This document shows, piece by piece, positions 8,846 through 18,053 of a DNA stretch of 64,000 bases. The stretch spans positions 160,736-224,735 of the forward strand of contig NZ_JAPFQN010000007.1 of the NCBI RefSeq assembly GCF_026241165.1, in the 5' to 3' direction. The stretch comes from Mangrovivirga halotolerans. GTDB taxonomy: Bacteria > Bacteroidota > Bacteroidia > Cytophagales > Cyclobacteriaceae. The notes under the pieces are model-generated. The model searched no databases, was not told the origin of the DNA, and was given only the letters and a program-made list of their open reading frames with translations. How positions within the stretch are numbered: position 1 is the first letter of the stretch; every line of letters starts with the position of its first letter. The position numbers and the translations under genes are program-made.

Positions 8846-10159
8846 TTATCCAAGGAATGAATCTCTGATCCACTGCCAGATATCATTTCCGAATATAAAT
8901 ACCATCAGAGTCAATAATATAGCCATTCCGACTTTCTGTGCTCCCTCAAGGAACTTATCACTAGGCTTTCTGCCCGACACAATTTCATACAGTAAGAATA
9001 CCACATGACCACCATCAAGTGCTGGAATCGGCAATAAATTCATAAAAGCCAGTACCATAGAAAGCAATCCGGTCAAGGCCCAAAATCTGGTCCAATCCCA
9101 GGTTCCTCCAAAAGTTCTCATGATACCAATTGGCCCTTGAAGTGATTTTGTAGGATCCAGGTCTCCACTAAACATTTTTCCAAATGCCCTGATGTTAACC
9201 CAAACTACCGTAAAGGCTTTTGAAGTTCCCATTGGTATGGCTTGTCCCAGGCTATATTCTTCTCTTTCAAAATTCACACCTTCAACCACTGGAAGAAATC
9301 CAATAATGGCACTATCACCTAAGGCAACATTCATCTGCTTCGTTTCACTGTCTCTTTTTACAGTGAGGCTAACTTCTTCTCCTGCATATTGACTAATCTC
9401 TGATTTAAACTCGTCAAAATAAGTGAACTCCTGGCCATTAATCTCAAGTATCTTGTCTCCCTCTTTCAGACCGGCTTTTGCACCAGGGCTATCTTTAGAA
9501 ACATTTCCTACCACAAAAGGATGTCGGTAAAAAATAAATTGCCCTTTCTTTTCTGAAAGATCATTCATGAAATCAGAAGGCACATCTACAGTGATTGTAT
9601 CGCCATCTCTTAAAACAGTATAATATGAATCATCTTCAAGAAGTACTTCGATGTTACTTAAGTCTCCGAATCTTTCCCAGTCTTTCCCATTTACATTCAG
9701 AATCTTATCACCTGTCTGTAATCCGATTTTTTCTCCTAATTCCAAAGCATAGATACCGGCCTTATTCACTTCAGACTTCGGTAGATATTCTTCACCATTG
9801 ACATATAGCAAGCTGATGAAAATAATTATACCGGTAATTACATTGATAATAATTCCACCTAGCATCACTATTAATCTTTGCCATGCTGGTTTTGCTCTGA
9901 ATTCCCATGGTTGAGGTTCTTCATCAAGGTTTTCAGTATCCAAAGATTCATCTACCATACCGGAGATCTTTACAAATCCACCTAAAGGTATGGCCCCGAT
10001 ACTGTACTCAGTTTCTCCCCATTGGAAACCAAATATTTTAGGAGGAAAACCAATTGAATACTTCTCCACTCTCATGCCAAAAACTTTGGCTGCCACTAAA
10101 TGGCCCAACTCATGTAATCCTACTAAAATAGATATGCTCAGAATTAACTGAGCGAACAT
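8846..10159 (-). CDS. rseP: Site-2-type membrane zinc protease (RIP, RseP family)
   Basis: A 437-residue M50B protease. The zinc-binding HELGH is at the start of the first membrane helix, two PDZ-like regions fill the periplasmic middle (e.g. DSPGAKAGLKEGDKILEING), and the third metal ligand lies in NLLPIPALDGGH. RseP cleaves anti-sigma factors and leftover signal peptides within the membrane. I chose the ATG at 10159 (MFAQLILSIS) because GGAAGG lies 6-7 nt upstream; an ATG five codons earlier would place that motif inside the gene. It lies 25 bp after dxr on the same strand, a common arrangement in bacteria. The anti-sigma substrate is not in the window. Confidence 0.93.
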   Translation of the reverse strand: MFAQLILSISILVGLHELGHLVAAKVFGMRVEKYSIGFPPKIFGFQWGETEYSIGAIPLGGFVKISGMVDESLDTENLDEEPQPWEFRAKPAWQRLIVMLGGIIINVITGIIIFISLLYVNGEEYLPKSEVNKAGIYALELGEKIGLQTGDKILNVNGKDWERFGDLSNIEVLLEDDSYYTVLRDGDTITVDVPSDFMNDLSEKKGQFIFYRHPFVVGNVSKDSPGAKAGLKEGDKILEINGQEFTYFDEFKSEISQYAGEEVSLTVKRDSETKQMNVALGDSAIIGFLPVVEGVNFEREEYSLGQAIPMGTSKAFTVVWVNIRAFGKMFSGDLDPTKSLQGPIGIMRTFGGTWDWTRFWALTGLLSMVLAFMNLLPIPALDGGHVVFLLYEIVSGRKPSDKFLEGAQKVGMAILLTLMVFIFGNDIWQWIRDSFLG

Positions 10160-10184
10160 AATAATTCCTTCCATTATAAAATAT

Positions 10185-11357
10185 TTATCCTAAATACGCA
10201 TTTGCTAAACTCCGGGTTTCTTTATCTGTTTCTACATAGTCATCAAGACCCGGAGATGATATGTAATCTATTTTCTCTAAACAATGCTCTATTAAATTCG
10301 ACATCTCTAAAAATCCAACCTTGTCTTTTAAAAACGCATCGACTGCAATTTCGTTTGCGGCATTTAAAATACAAGGCATATTTCCTGATTTTTCTAATGA
10401 CTCAAATGCTAATGCTAAATTTCTGAATGTATCAGTATCAGGCTTTTCGAAAGTAAGTTGTGGATATTTGGCAAAATCAAACCTTGGAAAATCTGATTTG
10501 ATCCGGTCAGGATAAGTCAGGGCATATTGGATAGGCACTTTCATATCTGGCAAACCCATCTGAGCTTTCATGCTGCCATCTTCAAACTGCACCATCGAAT
10601 GAATGATAGACTGAGGATGGACAACCACTTCTATCTGCTCGGGTTTTAAACCAAATAACCATTTTGCTTCTATCACTTCAAGACCTTTATTCATCATAGA
10701 TGCAGAATCGATAGTGATCTTCGCTCCCATTTCCCAATTCGGATGTTTTAGAGCCTGCTCCCTCGATACTTTTTCAAGTTCAGTCCGTTTTTTTCCTCTG
10801 AAAGGGCCTCCACTTGCGGTTAATATTATTTTCTCTATCGGATTATGAAATTCTCCTGCAAGACACTGGAAAATCGCCGAATGCTCTGAATCTACCGGAT
10901 AGATATTAACTCCTTTTTGACGGGCTAATTCTGTGATTAGTTCACCAGCTACCACAAGGGTTTCTTTATTTGCCAGTGCGATTGGTTTTCCACTTTCGAT
11001 TGCTCTTATCGTAGGCTTAAGACCTGCATAACCCACTACTGCCGTAAGAACAATGTCGATAGTATCCATTTCTAAAACGGAAGAAAGTGCATTTTCACCT
11101 GCATAAACTTTAATATCATGCGGATCTAAAGCATCAAAAACTTCCTGATACTTGTCTTCATTTGCAATAACTACCGCATTGGGTTTAAATTTCAAAGCCT
11201 GCTCAATAAGCTTCTCAGCACTATTTTGTGCTGTTAAAACCTCTGCTACAAATCTATCAGGGTTTGCTTCGATCACTTCTAAGGCCTGAACACCAATAGA
11301 ACCAGTCGACCCCAGTATCGCAACATGTCTCTTCTTCTGATCTTTATTTTCAATCAT
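10185..11357 (-). CDS. dxr: 1-deoxy-D-xylulose 5-phosphate reductoisomerase
   Basis: A 390-residue enzyme of the MEP isoprenoid pathway that converts DXP to MEP with NADPH. It shows the dinucleotide motif ILGSTGSIGVQALEVI, ALANKETLVVAGE, the metal and substrate motif PVDSEHSAIFQCL, the flexible-loop region LTASGGPFRG, and SASMMNKGLEVIEAKWLF. Full length. Its start overlaps the end of the GH3-family gene by 8 bp, and rseP follows, so GH3-dxr-rseP is probably one transcript. Confidence 0.97.
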   Translation of the reverse strand: MIENKDQKKRHVAILGSTGSIGVQALEVIEANPDRFVAEVLTAQNSAEKLIEQALKFKPNAVVIANEDKYQEVFDALDPHDIKVYAGENALSSVLEMDTIDIVLTAVVGYAGLKPTIRAIESGKPIALANKETLVVAGELITELARQKGVNIYPVDSEHSAIFQCLAGEFHNPIEKIILTASGGPFRGKKRTELEKVSREQALKHPNWEMGAKITIDSASMMNKGLEVIEAKWLFGLKPEQIEVVVHPQSIIHSMVQFEDGSMKAQMGLPDMKVPIQYALTYPDRIKSDFPRFDFAKYPQLTFEKPDTDTFRNLALAFESLEKSGNMPCILNAANEIAVDAFLKDKVGFLEMSNLIEHCLEKIDYISSPGLDDYVETDKETRSLANAYLG

Positions 11358-12861
11358 TATTTTCTAAAAAATTCTGCAGTTCATCAGCAAGTGACCTGTC
11401 GTTTGAAAGTCGTGGTACTTTATTTTGACCACCCAGCTTACCTCGCTGCCTCATCATTTCTATGAATGCATTCTTTTTTAATGGCCTGACTTTCAGCTTT
11501 CGTAAAATATTTCCGCTAATCAGGTCATCGTAATAAACATTCAATTCCCTTAATTTATTATCAATTTCTGTTTCGAAATCCTGCAAATTTAATGGTTCTT
11601 TATCAAATTCTATATACCATTCGTGTAAAGGAAGCCCTTCGTCAGGATTTACTTGTGGAGCAACCGTAAATTCTACAATTTCTGTTTCCGGAAATTTCTC
11701 CACCGCTGATGCTAGTGCCTTTTCAACTTCTTCTCCAATAACATGTTCTCCGAATGCTGAAATGAAATGTTTAATTCTTCCTGTCACTACCAATCGATGA
11801 GGGAATTTGGATACAAATTTTACTGTATCTCCAATATTATAACCCCATAAACCGGCATTATTATTAATAATTAGTGCGTAATTTTTATCCAGCTCAACCT
11901 CTCCTATACTCAGCCTTGTAGGATTTTCATCAAAGACTTCATCAGCAGGGATAAACTCAAAAAATATGCCGCTATCCACCAACAATAGCAAGCCTTTATC
12001 TCCTTGCCTATCCTGGTAAGCGATAAACCCTTCTGATGCAGGGTATGTTTCAATACTATCGACATGACGACCAATACTTTCAAATAACTTGGCCCGGTAA
12101 GGTTCAAAGTTTACACCTCCATAAACAAATAACGAGAAGTTTGGGAATAATTCACCTGCCTTCTTACCTGTCTCTTCTTTTAGCTGGTCAAAATACATTT
12201 GCACCCAGGGAGGAATACCCGAGATCAAAGTCATATCTCTTTCCTTGGTCTCACTCACTATCGCATCAAGTTTTTCTTCCCAGTCTTCAATACAATTGGT
12301 TTTATAACTTGGAAGCTGGTTAGTTCTTAGATAATTAGGTACGTGATGGTTAACAATTCCTGATAATCTACCTGTGAGGATTCCGTTAGTTCGGTACATT
12401 TCCGGGCTTCCGGACAGAAATATCAGATTGCCTTCAACGAAAGAACTATTCCCTGTTTCGTGGATATAATTCAACAAGGCATTCCTGGCACTATTAATAT
12501 GATTAGGGATTGAGTCTTTGGTAATCGGAATATACTTGGTGCCGGAAGTGGTACCACTTGTTTTGGCAAAATATTTAGGCTTTCCCTTCCATAGAATATC
12601 AGGTTCACCATTAACAACCCTGTCAAAATACGGTTTCAATCCTTCATAATCCCTTATAGGGACTCGCTTTTTAAAATCATCGTGACTTTTAATATTCGCG
12701 AAATCATGATCTTTACCGAAAACAGTCTTACTTCCAACCTTGATCAGGTTGTCGAATGCTTTTTGTTGATATTTTACCGGATCAGCAGACCATTTCTTCT
12801 GTTTAGCAGCTATATAAGCCGCAAATGGTTTACTTAAAAAAGACTTTAATCCCATAGCCAT
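11350..12861 (-). CDS. GH3-family acyl-adenylating protein
   Basis: A 503-residue member of the ANL adenylate-forming superfamily, GH3 branch. The ATP-binding P-loop is FAKTSGTTSGTKYIPIT (near residue 105), followed by NNAGLWGYNIGD and the VTGRIKHFISAFGEHV adenylation motif. In plants GH3 enzymes conjugate amino acids to jasmonate or auxin. Bacterial members are widespread in Bacteroidota but without an assigned substrate. The 8-bp overlap with dxr points to translational coupling and hints at a link to isoprenoid or envelope metabolism; this is inference only. Confidence 0.87.
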   Translation of the reverse strand: MAMGLKSFLSKPFAAYIAAKQKKWSADPVKYQQKAFDNLIKVGSKTVFGKDHDFANIKSHDDFKKRVPIRDYEGLKPYFDRVVNGEPDILWKGKPKYFAKTSGTTSGTKYIPITKDSIPNHINSARNALLNYIHETGNSSFVEGNLIFLSGSPEMYRTNGILTGRLSGIVNHHVPNYLRTNQLPSYKTNCIEDWEEKLDAIVSETKERDMTLISGIPPWVQMYFDQLKEETGKKAGELFPNFSLFVYGGVNFEPYRAKLFESIGRHVDSIETYPASEGFIAYQDRQGDKGLLLLVDSGIFFEFIPADEVFDENPTRLSIGEVELDKNYALIINNNAGLWGYNIGDTVKFVSKFPHRLVVTGRIKHFISAFGEHVIGEEVEKALASAVEKFPETEIVEFTVAPQVNPDEGLPLHEWYIEFDKEPLNLQDFETEIDNKLRELNVYYDDLISGNILRKLKVRPLKKNAFIEMMRQRGKLGGQNKVPRLSNDRSLADELQNFLENND

Positions 12862-12962
12862 GCAAGTTAATAAAATTAATGCTTAGGACGTCAACTTTTC
12901 CCCCCACAACAACTGGCATTTATTTTGATACGTAATAAAAGAATAACTTTAAACATAAAAGC

Positions 12963-12969
12963 AAAGGAG
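12963..12969 (+). promoter_or_regulatory. Ribosome binding site that fixes the degP start
   Basis: AAAGGAG lies 6 nt before the ATG at 12976. It is one of the few clear Shine-Dalgarno sequences in the window. It supports the ATG over an in-frame TTG at 12925, which would add 17 residues ahead of the signal anchor. Confidence 0.7.
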
Positions 12970-12975
12970 TCAGAC

Positions 12976-14427
12976 ATGAAAAAAACACTTTTTGTCATAG
13001 TTGTGTCATTTTTGTCAGGAATTGCTGGTGCTTTTTTTTATTCAAATATCAGTGTTGACCCGACAGATGATAATGATTTTGTTTTTGCCTCAAATGAGTA
13101 TAAGCAATCTCAAACCCAATTTACAAGTGATAATTCCAGGAATATTGCGAGAGAGAGTATTGAAAATATAAATATTGATTTTCGCGAAGCTTCAGAAAAA
13201 GCAACAGAAAGTGTGGTTTACATAAAAACCATGGCTAGCGGAAGAAGTGGCGATTCATTTTATGAATGGTTTTTTGGAGGTGGTAGCCCCACGCCAAGAG
13301 TAAGTTCTGGATCAGGAGTAATTTATACATCAGATGGATTTATTATCACAAATAATCACGTGATCCAGGGAGCAGACAGGATCGAAGTGATGGCTAAACA
13401 GCGATCGTATGAAGCAACTGTAATTGGCACAGACCCATCAACTGATATTGCTGTATTGAAAATCGATGCTAAAAATCTTCCAGCTATTGAGATTGCCAGC
13501 TCAAGGGAAGTTGCTGTTGGAGAATGGGTATTGGCCGTTGGAAACCCATTTAATTTAACGAGTACTGTTACTGCCGGGATAGTAAGTGCTAAAGGAAGAT
13601 CTATAAATATTTTAAAAGGAAACTTTCCGATCGAATCCTTCATCCAGACTGATGCAGCTATTAACCCTGGAAACAGCGGTGGAGCTCTGGTCAACGCAAA
13701 AGGTGAGTTGATTGGAATAAATACTGCGATACTATCAAAAACAGGATCATATGCTGGATACGGGTTTGCCGTTCCAATCGATATAGCAAAGAAAGTTGTT
13801 AATGACCTGATAAACTACCGGGAAGTTCAAAAAGCATTTATAGGAGCATCTGTAATCGATATTACCTATGAAAACAGGGAATATTCACCAGACGGATCTA
13901 CTAATGGTGTACTTATCACCAAATTATACGATGATGGAGCTGCAAAAGAAGCCGGCCTGAAGGAAGGGGATATGATCACTCGAATTAATGATATCCCTGT
14001 TCCAAATAAAACAGCATATGATGAGACACTTGGGTATTTTTCTCCGGGTGATAAAGTTACTGTTTACTTAAAAAGAGATGATAATGTAATCTCAAGACAA
14101 GTCACGCTTACAAATGCACTTGGCACCACTAATCTTATAAAAAGAGAATTCTATTCTTCTGAAAGACTTGGAGCAGATTTCGAATCCCTTTCTCCGGATG
14201 AACTAAAAGCCTATGATGTCGAAGGTGGATTAAGAATTAAAAATGTTAAACCTGGTCTGATAGAAAGAATGGATCTGACAGAAGAGTTTATAATTACCAA
14301 AGTAAATGGTGAGGTAATCGACTCAGCTCAGGAACTGGCAGATATTCTCCAGGGAGCACGGGGCAGAGTGGTAGTTGAAGGAATAAATCAACGGGGAGTA
14401 AAAGGATATTTTAGTTACTTATTCTAA
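12976..14427 (+). CDS. degP: DegP/HtrA-type periplasmic serine protease
   Basis: A 483-residue S1C protease with an N-terminal signal or anchor helix (MKKTLFVIVVSFLSGIAGAF). The catalytic triad is visible: His in ITNNHVIQGAD, Asp in DPSTDIAVLKI, Ser in NPGNSGGALV. PDZ1 follows (VLITKLYDDGAAKEAGLKEG), and a second, more divergent PDZ is at the end. The fold refolds or degrades damaged envelope proteins. The gene is divergent from the GH3-dxr-rseP group, so two envelope-stress proteases are near each other, and it is followed by its own terminator. Confidence 0.94.
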   Translation: MKKTLFVIVVSFLSGIAGAFFYSNISVDPTDDNDFVFASNEYKQSQTQFTSDNSRNIARESIENINIDFREASEKATESVVYIKTMASGRSGDSFYEWFFGGGSPTPRVSSGSGVIYTSDGFIITNNHVIQGADRIEVMAKQRSYEATVIGTDPSTDIAVLKIDAKNLPAIEIASSREVAVGEWVLAVGNPFNLTSTVTAGIVSAKGRSINILKGNFPIESFIQTDAAINPGNSGGALVNAKGELIGINTAILSKTGSYAGYGFAVPIDIAKKVVNDLINYREVQKAFIGASVIDITYENREYSPDGSTNGVLITKLYDDGAAKEAGLKEGDMITRINDIPVPNKTAYDETLGYFSPGDKVTVYLKRDDNVISRQVTLTNALGTTNLIKREFYSSERLGADFESLSPDELKAYDVEGGLRIKNVKPGLIERMDLTEEFIITKVNGEVIDSAQELADILQGARGRVVVEGINQRGVKGYFSYLF

Positions 14428-14430
14428 AAC

Positions 14431-14458
14431 AAAAAAGGCTGCGATTGCAGCCTTTTTT
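14431..14458. terminator. Bidirectional terminator between degP and dnaA
   Basis: AAGGCTGC and GCAGCCTT form a perfect 8-bp stem with a 4-nt loop, with A-run before and T-run after. It lies immediately next to the dnaA stop codon and serves both converging genes. Confidence 0.85.
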
Positions 14459-14460
14459 AT

Positions 14461-15873
14461 TTATCTGTTATACGATTTTATCTGTAATTTCTTTCTGATA
14501 TTATCGACCTCATCTTTAAACTTACTATCAACTTCCATTAAGTCACTTACAGTTTGTACTGCGTGAATCACGGTACTGTGGTCACGACCTCCAAAATGAT
14601 AACCAATCGATTTTAATGATAAAGAAGTATGCTCTTTGCTGAAATACATTGCTACCTGTCTGGCAACCACTATTTCTTTCTTCCTGGTTTTTGATTTAAT
14701 ATCATCCAGGCTCACATCGTAATGCTCAGCAACTGTTTTTTGAATAAAGTCTACTCCAACATCACTATCAATATCCTGTACTATATTCTTTAACGTATCC
14801 TTAGCTAATTGAAGGTCAATTTCTTTTCTGTTAAGGGAAGCCTGAGCAACCAGTGAGATCAAAACTCCTTCAAGTTCTCTTATATTCGTATCAACGCTAT
14901 AAGCAAGGTACTCCAAGACATTATCAGGAATATCAATTCCTTCAGACTGAAGTTTTTTCTGCATAATCGCAATACGGGTTTCAAAATCTGGTGTCTGAAG
15001 GTCAGCAGTTAATCCCCACTTAAACCTTGATAGCAATCTTTCCTGTAACCCCTTAAGATCTCGTGGCGGGCAATCACTAGTCATGATTATCTGCTTTCCA
15101 GACTGATGAAGGTGGTTAAAAATATGGAAGAAGATTTCCTGAGTCTTTTCTTTTCCTGACAGGAATTGTACATCATCGATAATAAGTGTATCTACCTGAA
15201 GATAATAATTACTAAAATGCTGAATATTATTATTTCTCAGTGCTTCAATAAACTGGTTAGTGAATTTTTCTGATGAAACGTAAAGAACGAATTTGTCAGG
15301 ATACTGCCCTTTTATTTCATTGCCAACGGCTTGGACCAAATGAGTTTTTCCCAGACCAACCCCGCCATATAAAAGCAATGGGTTAAAACTAGTTACCCCT
15401 GGTTTCTTTGCAACAGCATATCCGGCTGAGCGAGCCAGCCTGTTACAATCGCCCTCAACAAAATTATCGAAGATATAATTTGAATTTAAATTTGACTCAT
15501 GTGTAGGTGCCGAAGACTTAATATCAAAAGGACTGAAATTTTCAATATTGCTCTTCCCATTTACCTTGCGGTCAGAAGTCGGGTAATTGACCGACATTGG
15601 CTTATGGCTCTCGTCACCTTTATCGACTATTACAGAATACTGAAGTCTGGCCTTGTTTCCGAGATTCGCCAAAAGAGACCTCCTCATAGGCCCTATAAAA
15701 TGTTCTTCAAGGTATTCATAAAAAAACTGACTGGGTACTTGTATGGTAAGTACCTGTCCCTCTAATTTTAGAGGCACTATTGGTCTGAACCACGTATTAA
15801 AGCTTTGTTCTCCGATCTCGGCTTTAATATGGCGCAAACAATCTTCCCAAACTGTCTTGCAGTCTTTTTGCAT
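14461..15873 (-). CDS. dnaA: Chromosomal replication initiator DnaA
   Basis: A 470-residue DnaA with all four parts. Domain I starts at the N-terminus (TVWEDCLRHIKAEIGEQSF), a linker runs to about residue 110, and the AAA+ domain carries Walker A GGVGLGKTH and Walker B TLIIDDVQFL. The C-terminal DNA-binding domain has the signature GGRDHSTVIHAV. It binds DnaA boxes at oriC and opens the duplex. dnaN is not adjacent, and the upstream region contains no perfect DnaA box, so the origin need not be here. Confidence 0.98.
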   Translation of the reverse strand: MQKDCKTVWEDCLRHIKAEIGEQSFNTWFRPIVPLKLEGQVLTIQVPSQFFYEYLEEHFIGPMRRSLLANLGNKARLQYSVIVDKGDESHKPMSVNYPTSDRKVNGKSNIENFSPFDIKSSAPTHESNLNSNYIFDNFVEGDCNRLARSAGYAVAKKPGVTSFNPLLLYGGVGLGKTHLVQAVGNEIKGQYPDKFVLYVSSEKFTNQFIEALRNNNIQHFSNYYLQVDTLIIDDVQFLSGKEKTQEIFFHIFNHLHQSGKQIIMTSDCPPRDLKGLQERLLSRFKWGLTADLQTPDFETRIAIMQKKLQSEGIDIPDNVLEYLAYSVDTNIRELEGVLISLVAQASLNRKEIDLQLAKDTLKNIVQDIDSDVGVDFIQKTVAEHYDVSLDDIKSKTRKKEIVVARQVAMYFSKEHTSLSLKSIGYHFGGRDHSTVIHAVQTVSDLMEVDSKFKDEVDNIRKKLQIKSYNR

Positions 15874-16178
15874 TTAACTTAAAAACGATGGCTTTCTATG
15901 GATTATTCCCAAAACGGGAAGACAAATTTGACGAAAAAATAGTTCTAAAAAAAATGTGTATTACCTTGACTTTTTGTAAAAATGCCATTCCTCTAAATAT
16001 TATAGGATTAAGGAAGAATAAAAATCTATAATTCATGATATAATACCACACATTATTAAAAAAAGACAAAGTGTGTTTTAGGGTATTTTAATGATAAAAA
16101 TAGCTATCTGAGGTAAAATCACTGTAAAATCATCAGTTTCGGTGTATATTTGAAAAGAATCAATGAACAATATTTCCC
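15874..16178. other. Intergenic region between dnaA and mutA
   Basis: 305 bp of AT-rich DNA separating two divergent genes. I looked for TTATCCACA-type DnaA boxes and found only poor matches (for example TGTGTATTA near 15955). No cluster is present, so I do not call an origin. The right end has the mutA promoter box; nothing else is recognised. Confidence 0.5.
16145..16152 (+). promoter_or_regulatory. Bacteroidota -7 promoter box for mutA-mutB
   Basis: TATATTTG is an exact TAnnTTTG match, 26 bp before the mutA GTG start. A CTG is placed 20 bp upstream, where TTG would be expected for the -33 box. Inferred promoter. Confidence 0.5.
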
Positions 16179-18053
16179 GTGGATAAAATTAAACTTGAGA
16201 ACCAATCTTTTAACCCGATCGATAAACCTCAATGGTATGACAAGATCATTGAGGATCTCAAAGGAAAAACTTCCATTGAAAAATTAAAGGCTAAAACCTA
16301 TGAGCCTTTTGATATAGACCCTTTTTATACTGAACAGGAATCAGGTCAATGGAAATACCTGGAAATTTTAAATCGTCCCTCTGATAAAAATAACCCGAGA
16401 GAATGGTGTTATCTGGAGAGAATTAAGGTAACCAATGATTTCAATGCTAATAAGGAAATTAAAAAAGCATTAAAAACTGATGTAGGTGGGTTTATTCTTG
16501 ACCTTTATGATGATCCGGATATTCAATTCAATAAAATTCTGGACAGCATAGAAGAAAGCAAATTTAAAATATTTTTAGAGTCCGACAACAGGGCTTTTAC
16601 TTGTCTGAACAGGTTTACAGACTATTCAAAAAATGAAGTGATTCAGAACCTCTCCGGAGGAATACTTTATGATCCGTTGTCTCTTCTTAGCAGACATGGC
16701 TCAATTGATGATGCGGTATTTTCCAAAATCATTTCTATGCTTGAGAGAACTGAAAATATAAAGGATTTCACAGTTTTTTCAGTTGACTCTTCTACTTTCA
16801 GCAACGCAGGTGCATCTGTTACCCAGGAATTAGCTTTTTCGTGTTCTGAATTTTCTGAATACTGCACGAGGCTTTCCGATATGGGAGTTCCTCTCCAGAA
16901 AACCATTTCTGAGAAACTGACTATTGAAATGGGAACTGGGCAAAACTTCTTCCTGGAAATTGCCAAAGGAAGAGCCCTCAGATACCTTTTTTATAAGATT
17001 GCACAGGAATTTGGTGTTAAGGACATCAGTCCTCACGATTTTAATATTCTCAGTAGAACTAGCATGTGGAATAAAAGCCTTTTTGATCCCTATGTTAATA
17101 TTTTGAGGACGACTACTGAAACAATGTCTGCTCTGTTAGGTGGAGCTGATTATATAAAAGTTGCTGATTTTAATGCTCCATTCCGTGCGAGCGACGATTT
17201 CAGCAGAAGAATTTCAAGAAACATAAGTCACCTGCTTCGATATGAAAGTCACTTTGATAAGGTTGCAGACCCGGTAGCAGGAAACTGGTTAATCAATAGT
17301 CTGACAGATAAATTGATTGGTGCTGCATGGGACTTATTTATTAAAACTGAAGAACATGGGGGATATATGGAAGCCCTCAAAGAAGGTTTCATCCAGCAGG
17401 AAATCAATGAAGTGAGACTAAAAAAGATTAGTGACCTCGCTGCTCATAAAGAAGATTATATCGGAACCACAAAATATCAAATGTCAGCAGAAATTATTGA
17501 TCCGGATGCTATCAATCATGATTTCAATGGGGAGCCGAAGATCGATAAAGCCCTAACCCCTATTTCTGCGATGACTGAATTTAACCAATTGCGTCTGAGG
17601 ACAGAGGCTTTTGTTAAAAGACATGGTCAGGATTTTAGACCTAAGGTTATTCCAGTTTTACTAAATAAAACATCTGTTGCACGAGCAAGAAAAGATTATG
17701 CAGGCTTATTCTTCGGTTCTGCAGGATTTCGTTTTGAAGACTCAATGGTTAATAAGCCTCTTGATGAGCAGTTAGAATATGCACATAAATTTCCCAAAGC
17801 AATCATTGCTTTTTGCGCAGATAATGAAGCCCTGGTTGAAGAAGAGATCAAGCTTTTTGAAGATTATAAGCATCATGAAAAATCAGAGGATCAAATCCTA
17901 AGCGTACTTGGTAAGCCTACTGATTATGACAAACTAAAGAGTTGTGAAGCAATCGACTTTTTTATTAATCAAAAAACAAACACAATCGATCTGCTGACCC
18001 ACATGCAAAAGAAGCTGGGAGTAATTTCAACTGTAAAAGAAACTGAAGCATGA
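16179..18053 (+). CDS. mutA: Methylmalonyl-CoA mutase, small (beta) subunit
   Basis: A 624-residue homologue of the mutase barrel ([22 protein letters not shown], then [22 protein letters not shown]). It forms the heterodimer partner and has lost the C-terminal B12-binding motif, as small subunits do: DxHxxG is absent near [12 protein letters not shown]. The start is GTG at 16179 ([13 protein letters not shown]); an ATG 16 bp upstream is out of frame and soon stops. Its stop overlaps the mutB start in an ATGA, giving translational coupling. The complex interconverts methylmalonyl-CoA and succinyl-CoA. Confidence 0.95.
   Translation: MDKIKLENQSFNPIDKPQWYDKIIEDLKGKTSIEKLKAKTYEPFDIDPFYTEQESGQWKYLEILNRPSDKNNPREWCYLERIKVTNDFNANKEIKKALKTDVGGFILDLYDDPDIQFNKILDSIEESKFKIFLESDNRAFTCLNRFTDYSKNEVIQNLSGGILYDPLSLLSRHGSIDDAVFSKIISMLERTENIKDFTVFSVDSSTFSNAGASVTQELAFSCSEFSEYCTRLSDMGVPLQKTISEKLTIEMGTGQNFFLEIAKGRALRYLFYKIAQEFGVKDISPHDFNILSRTSMWNKSLFDPYVNILRTTTETMSALLGGADYIKVADFNAPFRASDDFSRRISRNISHLLRYESHFDKVADPVAGNWLINSLTDKLIGAAWDLFIKTEEHGGYMEALKEGFIQQEINEVRLKKISDLAAHKEDYIGTTKYQMSAEIIDPDAINHDFNGEPKIDKALTPISAMTEFNQLRLRTEAFVKRHGQDFRPKVIPVLLNKTSVARARKDYAGLFFGSAGFRFEDSMVNKPLDEQLEYAHKFPKAIIAFCADNEALVEEEIKLFEDYKHHEKSEDQILSVLGKPTDYDKLKSCEAIDFFINQKTNTIDLLTHMQKKLGVISTVKETEA

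Noticed and set aside
15874..16178. Replication origin next to dnaA
   Set aside because: No perfect or near-perfect DnaA boxes cluster here, and dnaN, gidA or similar origin neighbours are absent.
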